From Chrysoperla carnea (lineage: Eukaryota; Arthropoda; Insecta; Neuroptera; Chrysopidae): a stretch of DNA of 64,000 nt. Below, piece by piece: positions 57,028-64,000 of the stretch (position 1 is its first letter; each line of letters opens with the position of its first letter). The notes under the pieces are model-generated. The model was not told where the DNA came from. It did not search any database and saw only the letters and a list, made by a program, of their open reading frames with translations. A program made the translations under genes and the position numbers. The DNA lies in assembly GCF_905475395.1 (NCBI RefSeq), contig NC_058337.1, positions 103,224,368-103,288,367 of the forward strand, written 5' to 3'.

Positions 57028-57040
57028 GTAACTAAGCAAC
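57028..57040 (+). promoter_or_regulatory. Candidate RFX X-box upstream of the CFAP97 gene
   Basis: GTAACT-A-AGCAAC matches the RFX consensus GTNRCC-N(0-3)-RGYAAC at 11 of 12 positions and lies 119 bp before the start codon. X-boxes at this distance are typical for ciliary genes, which fits the product of the downstream gene. Confidence 0.5.
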
Positions 57041-57158
57041 CGAATTGTATAAAACAAAAAGAAAGGAAAAAAGCACACAGTTATTAGCTGGTAGTGCAAC
57101 TACAATAATAACACTTTATTTACTAAATAATTAGGGTAGTTATATTTTGGTTTTAAAA

Positions 57159-57230
57159 ATGTTATCAAAACGAGACAATTTATTAATACGACCATGGCAA
57201 CAACGACGTTTTGAGAATCATCGGCGTAAA
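57159..57230 (+). CDS. CFAP97D1: CFAP97 exon 1
   Basis: ATG to a GTAAAT donor at 57231 (phase 0). It encodes 24 residues ending in NHRRK, the first conserved motif of the domain. It is too short to be obvious except by similarity to the following exon. Confidence 0.8.
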
Positions 57231-60200
57231 GTAAATAATATTTTTATTTAATTTAATTTGAATGTAATAGAATTTAAAGTTTATAAGGTAACAGCATAAT
57301 TTTTTTATTTAAATATTGTTGAAATGGAAAGTAAATATTTTTAGTTCATTATATTGCCAATTTTATGTAAAATACATTTTTCTACAAATTTCAATTTTCT
57401 TTACTGTAATTCCAAAAGGTCTAATGTTAAAATTTGAATTTTTCGTATTGTTTCTATTTGGAATAAATAGAAATAAATTAAAAGGGAAATCTTGGCATAC
57501 GATCTTTCTGAATTACAGTAAATATTTGACCTTTTGTGAAATATCAAAAATAAAAAATAAATTTCCTAATCACAACAAAATGTATAGTTTGAATACTTTA
57601 ATATTTCATGGTCGATTCGAACTCTATAATTTCAGACTTGAACCATTTACTTAACCCATGCATTTTGATATAATCAATCAGATATAATCAGCAACTCAAT
57701 TTTGAAGCAGATATCTTCAACTGATTGAGATAAAATTTTGGTATGAATATGTAAATCAAATGTATTTTTATTGTAAGCATTACCTCATTTTCCCATCGCT
57801 TCCACCATATTTGATACATATATATTTTTATATATACATACATATATATGTTTTTAGTTTTAAATTAAAAATTCTATAAAAAATACTTTTTAAGAGACAA
57901 GCTTTTATTGTACTCAAAAGTAGAAAATAAATTTCACTATGAGTCACTCATACACGGTTATTTGTAAAAGCTTGAGGCACTCCGATTCATTTGTGATATT
58001 TTAGTGCCTCAAACTTTTATAAATAGTCGTGTATGAGTGACTCATAGAAAAAATTATTTTCTACTTTTGAGTACAAAGCTTGTCCCTTAAAAAGTATTTT
58101 TTATAAAACTTTTTATCTTTTGATATTTCTTGCACCTACCCCAAAATTACGTATTATTGCAATGTTCACAAGAAAATTCCTTATAAACATTGGTTTAAGT
58201 GACAGATCATTACGAAAATCATCATTCGAATTATTCTATGCTACACATCTTTAACTACAAATCTTTAACAAATAATAAAAAATAACATTTTTTTTCGCCT
58301 GTATATACTTATTCAATTACAACTCACTCTCCATTGTATTGTTATCAAAATTACGCATATTTCCAATCAAACCGAAACTAATTAGAATAATAGATTAAAA
58401 AACTAATTATAGAAAATACAAAAATAATATAATAATAAATAAAAATTATTTTATATATCCAAGTTCTTGCCTGTAGGGACAAAACATTAAAATAATTAAT
58501 CATATCCCAAGAGTTGACCGTAAGCACGCTGATAATGTACCTACTCAAGTTTAATTTACTTTTTCTATATTGATTTTAGCGTCCTTATAAAAAACGAGGT
58601 CAATAAAAAGTAATAAATTCGGATAAGCGGCCTAATTCCTGAAAAATTAATTCACTTTTTGAGCAGAATCTTTTTGAAACTATTTTAAATTTCCAATACA
58701 CTTCTACGTTTAATTTTTGTTTAAAAGTGCAGATTGGGAATTTTTCTATTAAAAAAATGTAATGCTGTAATTAATAAATGTGCAAAGATTTTTACGCCAC
58801 CATAAAGTTTTTTTGTCCTTTCTCCTTCCTGTTTTAAAAACTACGAATTTCATGGCGAAGATTGTCATAAACAGAGTTATAGAACTTTTGCTGCTTGATA
58901 ACGTAGAGGAAAACTAATTTAATAAAATAGGAGCGTAAACGCCACTGCCTGATATTTATTTATATTTTTGAAAATATTGTAATTCTTGTTTGGTCTAAAT
59001 TATTAAAAAAGAAAATTTCTTGTATCATTAAATTTTTGTTGAATAAATTGTGCTTTAGTTCACGGAAGCTGAGGAGACTAGCAATTAGCAAATTTAAAAG
59101 TTAATTTACTTTAATCTTAAAATTTAAAATTAAAAAAAAAATAATGCTGTTACTTTTAGTCCACAAAGCAGCGCCTTTATTGTAAAATCATCAATATATA
59201 CTTGAAATTTCGTAAGTGACTTTCTTTTGACGAGTCTACCAAACTTTCTTACTACGCCTTTTTTCGATAGTACGGCGTTTTCAAATGATAACATTAATAA
59301 TTATTAAACAATTCAGCAAAAGTGAACTATGTATTTTGAAAACCAAAAATACCTAAGTACGTCATGTTCGAGGTGATAGACAATCGGCGCAGTATTTTCG
59401 TCGGGCCAAATATTTTATTGTTTATTATTAATTATTAATGTTATCAAGAAGTCATAATGTCCGACAAAATCCCTGCGGCTTTTTTCAGACCATTAGCTTA
59501 AATATGACGTTATCGTATGCTCATTTGAAAACGCAGCACTATCGAAAAACGTCATAGACAGAAAGTTTGGTAGACTCCCCAAAAAGAAGACACTCACGAA
59601 GTTTCAGAGTTTCAAGGGTGCTGTCCTGCGGAATATTTATAGGTTGAGTATCAGCTTTCATACCTAATTTTTTATACCTATAATTAAATATTAACCAGGT
59701 GCAATCAGCTTTACCAGCAATTGATTCTGGAACACCAGCATTTCGTGGACATGTTTGTTGTAAATTAAAACGAAAACAAACAGAAAAAGAACGTTGTATA
59801 CAAATTGAATCAGATAATTTAAGATTATTACAAAAAATGCAATCAATTATGAAAAAGAATCGTTTAGATAATCATTGGCGTACACCGCAACCAACGTAAT
59901 GTATTTGTTTACATAATTTTTTTTAATTCTCAATGTGCATGCAGCTTCTCTCTATTCCGAAAATATATTAAATTTGATTATTTAACTTCAAAACAATGTT
60001 GCAAGACGGCTGTAGATGAAACCCTACTGTTATACTTCTAACAAAAAAATTCCGTGAACTATAAAATAAAACATGCGATTTCCGTTCAATTATCAATATT
60101 ATTTATTTTATTACTTTCAAAGAAGTATTTTTATACGAATTTTCCTGTAAAGGGTTTCAGTTGCTGTGCACTTGACTTTTCCAAGTTTGTAACGCTGGAA

Positions 60201-61485
60201 AATATTGATGCTACGAACTAAATTTCAGTAATTCATTTAAATGCGGTTTTCGACATTCAATTCGTTAGAGCGTAAAGAAATTTTGTGACCTAAATTGATT
60301 TAGAGGAAATTAAAAATATGCGACTTGGTTTTTATTAATGCATTTTAAGTTAATCGTAAATATGATAAATTCACAATTCGGTTAATAGTCATGAAAATGA
60401 TTCCAAACTTATTACTCGGGGGTTTTTGGGGTTGCTGAACACGATTATCGTCAGAATTGATCTCCGAGGTACCTGGTGCCCATGGTAAACGGTATCCCCG
60501 TCGTCTCCTAGGGTTTTCGAGAAATTCGTTATATAATAGGTCCAAATTCGTTACTCCGGGGTTTTGTGTCGCTGAACAAAATTTCCTGATGCTCTAACGA
60601 ATCGAATGTCAAAAATCGCTTTCAAATCCGACTAACTGTTCAAATTTTTCGAACTTTGACCGTTTTTAATGTTCCGTTTCTGCGACAAGTAGTTCTACTT
60701 TTAATTTATAAAGAACAAACGTAAAATCTATTATCATGGCCTATATTTACAGTTTTGTACAGCTTTGTTCTTTAAAAATGTTCTATAAAATAATAATTGC
60801 CAGTACTCTCAATTCAATAGATTTTCTCCACATGTTTCTGGTCTGAGATAACAATTCTAAAAACGGGGGGCTTAAAAAAGAGGAGCTTAACTTATCCCGT
60901 GTTGAAAAAGCGTAAATATTTTAATTAAATAATTAGATTAAAGCCACAAAAACATTAAATTTGGAAAATAGATATTAATTCGTGACATTTCTACTTCTTC
61001 CCTCCATTTTCTATATTCTAGTTTCAGTAAAAATCTACTAGGATCACAGACGTATAGAGCCCCAGAGATTACATTTTTTGTAAGCACACTAAAAGATTAT
61101 AGATACTCTAAAAATTTGTACTTTGAAGACTATTAGAATGCAAAATATAAATCTTTTTCAAAAAATCTTTATTGATTTCCCAATAAATTATTATAAGAAA
61201 TAATTTAAATTAATAATTTTATGTAATTATAGGTTTTTGAATCGTGTAAAAATGTATAAAGAACGACCAAATACAACAACAACGTATTATAACATACAAC
61301 ATCCAAATTATTATATCAATGTTGAAGAATTATCAATATCAGATGCGGATCGAACTAATAATAATAATAACAATAACAAAAATGATGTAAAATTAAAAAA
61401 ATATAAATGCACAGCATGTAATCCATCAAATAATCCATCATATGTAATTGTAAGTAAAGTAGGTACTAAGTACATTAGGTCGTAA
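57159..61485 (+). CDS. CFAP97D1: CFAP97/hemingway-domain axonemal protein, three exons
   Basis: Join of 57159-57230, 59699-59895 and 61233-61485 gives 173 residues. Matching features: RPWQQRRFENHRRK then VQSALPAIDSGTP (residues 11-37), basic KLKRKQTEKERCIQIESDN, LRLLQKMQSIM, and PTFLNRVKMYKER across the last junction. This is the order of the Hmw/CFAP97 domain (HRxKVxxAxPAID, E-rich helix, LL-KM-IM, SLN). Members include vertebrate CFAP97D1 (about 160-170 residues, sperm axoneme) and Drosophila hemingway; a role in sperm flagella or motile cilia is inferred. The 2.5-kb first intron holds a copy of foldback D and a small MITE. The 3' end could instead be spliced at 61450. Confidence 0.85.
57690..58117. 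mobile_element. Foldback element D, copy 2 (CFAP97 intron)
   Basis: Arms 57868-57980 and 58004-58117 carry AAGTATTTTTTATA, AAAAGTAGAAAATAA and GAGTCACTCATACACGG in inverted order. The leader CAGATATCTTCAACTGATTG matches copy 1. Confidence 0.75.
58120..59230. other. CFAP97 intron 1, remainder
   Basis: AT-rich intronic DNA without recognised repeats or exons. Confidence 0.35.
59232..59576. mobile_element. MITE with 55-bp ends in CFAP97 intron 1
   Basis: GAGTCTACCAAACTTTCTTA on the left and GAGTCTACCAAACTTTCTGT (reverse strand) on the right, both continuing to TTTTTCGATAGTNC and GCGTTTTCAAATGA. It ends about 120 bp before exon 2. Confidence 0.8.
59699..59895 (+). CDS. CFAP97D1: CFAP97 exon 2, domain core
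   Basis: Acceptor AACCAG ends at 59698 and the donor GTAATG starts at 59896 (phase 2). It encodes residues 25-89 with VQSALPAID and the charged helix ending NNHWRTPQP-like sequence (read as LDNHWRTPQP). Confidence 0.87.
60242..60620. mobile_element. Inverted-end element in CFAP97 intron 2
   Basis: Ends GCGGTTTTCGACATTCAATT and, inverted, GCGATTTTTGACATTCGATT, both followed by CGTTAGAGC. The interior is unusually GC-rich and has a direct duplication of TTACTCNGGGGTTTT with GCTGAACA. Confidence 0.72.
61233..61485 (+). CDS. CFAP97D1: CFAP97 exon 3, C-terminal region
   Basis: Acceptor AATTATAG ends at 61232. The first base completes Thr90, followed by FLNRVKMYKERP, an Asn run and a CTAC motif. 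Reading through gives a TAA stop at 61483-61485 and an AATAAA signal at 61527-61532. A good donor GTAAGT at 61450 would instead end the exon in phase 0 with more exons beyond the window. Confidence 0.75.
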
Positions 61486-61526
61486 GTAAACTACGCAAAT
61501 TGAAAAGATTATAAATTCAAGGAAAC

Positions 61527-61532
61527 AATAAA
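61527..61532 (+). terminator. Polyadenylation signal candidate
   Basis: AATAAA 42 bases after the read-through stop of CFAP97 exon 3. Such hexamers are common in AT-rich DNA, so the support is modest. Confidence 0.35.
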
Positions 61533-61859
61533 AAAATAATATAAACATTTTTTATATAAAATCATTTTAAAATAAAACTGCCATGATACAATGTTTAAAA
61601 TTAAAAAGAAATTATATTGGTATCTCATATCATTTTGCTTTTATGTCTAAAAAGAACGAGAGGTATCGTGGAACACCCGGTAAGAACTATCTTCCTATCG
61701 TATCGTCGTACTTAGAAAAAGTAGCGCTTACATTTTTAAGATATTTTTCTGAAAATTTGAGGTATTAATTTCAGAAGTCAAATACTTGTTTTATTCTTTA
61801 AAGATTTTATAGCTACTTTTACTTTTTACTGTATGAATTAATTGTAATATTAGTTTAAA

Positions 61860-62415
61860 ACAAGTGAAAACAAACAATTGACTGAATTAATTGTTGAAAT
61901 ACCATGCATAGTCAGTGTTGATTTCTTTATAACATTACACATACAAACATGTGACACATACATAACTGATAATCAATTATAGTACATATTATAAAATTTC
62001 CGCCTAATTGGCGCCCTCACGGGTAAACAGTGATGTTTACGAAAAAATGTTTCAAACAAAAGTTGTTTAATTTTTAATAAGGAACATTTTTTACATTTAA
62101 ACTTTTGTTCTATCTCTAACGGTTTACAAGATGGGTCCTACGGACCCAGGACCCAATTGACCTATGATGCTCATTTACGAACTCGACCTCAATTTTTACG
62201 TCCTGAGTACGCTGTAAAAATTTCAGCTCGATATATTTTTTCGTTTTTGACTTATCGTGTCCACAGACGGACGGACAACCGGAAATGGACTAATTAGGTG
62301 ATTCTATAAACAGCTATGACAAAATTTTTTTCCTAGCATCATTATTTTTAAGCGTTACAAACTTGGGACTAAACTTAATATCTTATGTATATTTCATATA
62401 TACATGGTATAAAAA
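61860..62415 (-). repeat. Dispersed family B, copy 4
   Basis: Reverse-oriented and close to copy 2: CAAGTGAAAACAAACAATTG at its left end, GGCGCCCTCACGGGTAAAC, GGGTCCTACGGACCC, and TATATACATGGTATAAAAAA at the right end. Family A copy 4 follows within 30 bp. Confidence 0.85.
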
Positions 62416-62439
62416 ATAGACTTTATTATCCCCGAACCA

Positions 62440-62782
62440 AAAAAAGGGGTGTTATAAACTAGACCACTGTTTGTCTGTGTGTCTGTCTATGGCATCATAG
62501 CGCCTAAATGGATGAACTTATTTGGATTTTTTGTTCCGTTTGAAAGGTTAATTAATGAGGAGTGTTCTGAGCTATGTTTCAAGTGCGAATTTATAGTTAC
62601 GTACCAGGAACAATTAAAAAATAGGCGATGATCATCAAAATTGATTCAGTTTGGAGAAGGCTCTAAGGAAAAAGGTAATTTAATGGAGAGTGTTCTTAGA
62701 TACGTTTCAACTTCCAGTCCAGGGTTCTGTACCCAAAAAAATTTTCGAGGGTTTTTTTAATTTTGTAAACTTCACTTGTGAT
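62440..62782 (+). repeat. Dispersed family A, copy 4
   Basis: AAAAAAAGGGGTGTTATAAA, ATAGCGCCTAAATGGATGAA, TTTCAAGTGCGAATTTATAG, GGAGAGTGTTCTTAGATACG and TTTTGTAAACTTCACTTGT. Confidence 0.82.
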
Positions 62783-62789
62783 TTAATAG

Positions 62790-63690
62790 TCAACCCAATA
62801 TGCTCTTGTATTACCTACATTTGGTTTGATCATGATATTTATTAAACTATCTCTATTATCTTTAACTTCTGATAACTCACTTTTACAACTCAATTTTTTT
62901 AATGAAAAAACATAAAATTTTGATAGTAAATACAAATTGACAAATTATAAAATTTTTTTGCATAAGTATTCTCAAAACTCATAGCAAGCTGAATCGCTTG
63001 AAAAAGTTTTAGTTTCCTTGCTGAAAATGTTCGGTTTTTCATGTCGTTCTTTTTGTTACACTTTCTTGGGTTTTCAAATCAGAACGATAACGTGCGATAA
63101 GGAACACAGTTTCAATAAAAAATTTATGAGCCCAATTTGATCATCTCAAATAAAAACTGCTCAGTTTACTCATTACTGTAGATTACAATACATATGCATA
63201 GAACTTGATAAGTTGAATGACTTATAAATTAAATAAAAATTAATTGCATTTTATAAGTATATTACAATATTTTTTTACATCAAATCAATGATTTTTGATA
63301 TTTAATTATAAAATTATTTATATTTATGTATTATAATATGTACATGTTAAGTGCAACGGAAAAGCACTTTATTTGTATTATAAACAATATATGAAGACAT
63401 TTACTTATTTTTAGATATTTTATTCATCATATAAAACGAATATATTCATTGTTTTATTTTAATTATTATTATTTAATATATAAAATGACATTAACATTAT
63501 ATTACTATATATTTATATCGTATATGGTATCGAAAACATGTTGAAAAATTAACGATTTATAACTTTCTTATAACAAATTTTATAATAATTTTTTCTTTCT
63601 GAATTTATTACAAAATATAAACCGATCAAATATATTTTGCTTCAATTCTTCTTTAAGTCTATATATTCAAAGCTATATAATATGCGTTTA
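62790..63690. other. No gene seen
   Basis: AT-rich DNA after the CFAP97 gene. If the gene continues past 61450, a downstream exon might lie here, but I found none. Confidence 0.35.
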
Positions 63691-63718
63691 TTTGCGCTCC
63701 CACCATATTTTGAAATTT

Positions 63719-64000
63719 ACCTCGCACAAATTAGATCTGCATAATCTGCATTTCGATCAAACTTTTTCTAATTTTGGCAAATGATAATTTCAGCCATTCT
63801 AAAGTAAAATTCTCATGGTCACAAGTCATGAAAATGGCAGGATTTAATGTTATAGCTAAATTAAAGTTGGAAAATGTACTTATTTGTATAATATATGCTT
63901 ATGAGTGTATAGGCAAATACATATACAGATAGGTATAACTACATGCATACGTATGTTTTTTAATGTAAGGAAGTCTTGTTTTTTTGAAGAATATGTTACA
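63719..64000 (-). mobile_element. Foldback element E, copy 2, cut by the window end
   Basis: Starts ACCTCGCACAAATTAGATCT and follows the right half of 44087-44668 in reverse, including GTGTATAGGCAAATACATAT and AACTACATGCATACGTATG. The second arm should lie beyond 64000. Confidence 0.8.

Noticed and set aside
57316..57654. 112-codon plus-strand frame in CFAP97 intron 1
   Set aside because: Phe/Ile/Lys-rich AT noise without splice compatibility with exon 1 or similarity to anything known.
61583..61768. 61-codon frame after the CFAP97 gene
   Set aside because: No acceptor in the right phase and no similarity to the CFAP97 family tail.

Overview
The window looks like a piece of an AT-rich insect (at least arthropod) nuclear genome. 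Its genes are cut by GT-AG introns, its proteins carry long Asn/Ser/Asp runs, and most of the DNA between and inside genes is transposon-derived. I cannot name the species or the order from sequence alone.

Three spliced protein genes can be assembled by joining exons whose splice phases agree. (1) Minus strand, 484-3282: a four-exon FAM122/PABIR homologue, a predicted inhibitor of the PP2A-B55 phosphatase, 422 residues. (2) Minus strand, 6771-25122: an eight-exon receptor tyrosine kinase of the Trk/Ror/MuSK group, 731 residues, with one EGF-like domain, one membrane segment, a juxtamembrane NPQY motif and a complete kinase domain. Its first coding exon gives no recognisable signal peptide. 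(3) Plus strand, 57159-61485: a CFAP97/hemingway-domain axonemal protein, with a possible RFX X-box 119 bp before its start codon. The first two genes run in the same direction, about 3.5 kb apart. The third stands alone beyond roughly 32 kb in which I find no host gene.

The rest is a dense mixture of mobile DNA. There is a Tigger/pogo element with terminal repeats, TA duplication and a CENP-B-like helix-turn-helix remnant (10625-11642). A LINE 3' end carries RNase H and target-site duplications (20694-21453), and a second LINE leaves an RT C-terminal relic (51850-52135). There is a hAT-type MITE with an 8-bp target duplication (52687-52974). Many foldback (long inverted repeat) elements are present, several in two or more copies. 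Two dispersed families of 250-600 bp have four copies each. An ACTAGCTG-type element can be dated by an empty paralogous site. A tRNA-like sequence sits in a permuted inverted duplication (53911-54590).

The signals I find hardest to explain are a recurring motif close to ATGGTGGAAGCGCAA at nine places, a 91-bp-arm hairpin of about 95% arm identity, and two inverted ~260-bp repeats that keep a CRE palindrome. All gene models are by eye and need transcript support.
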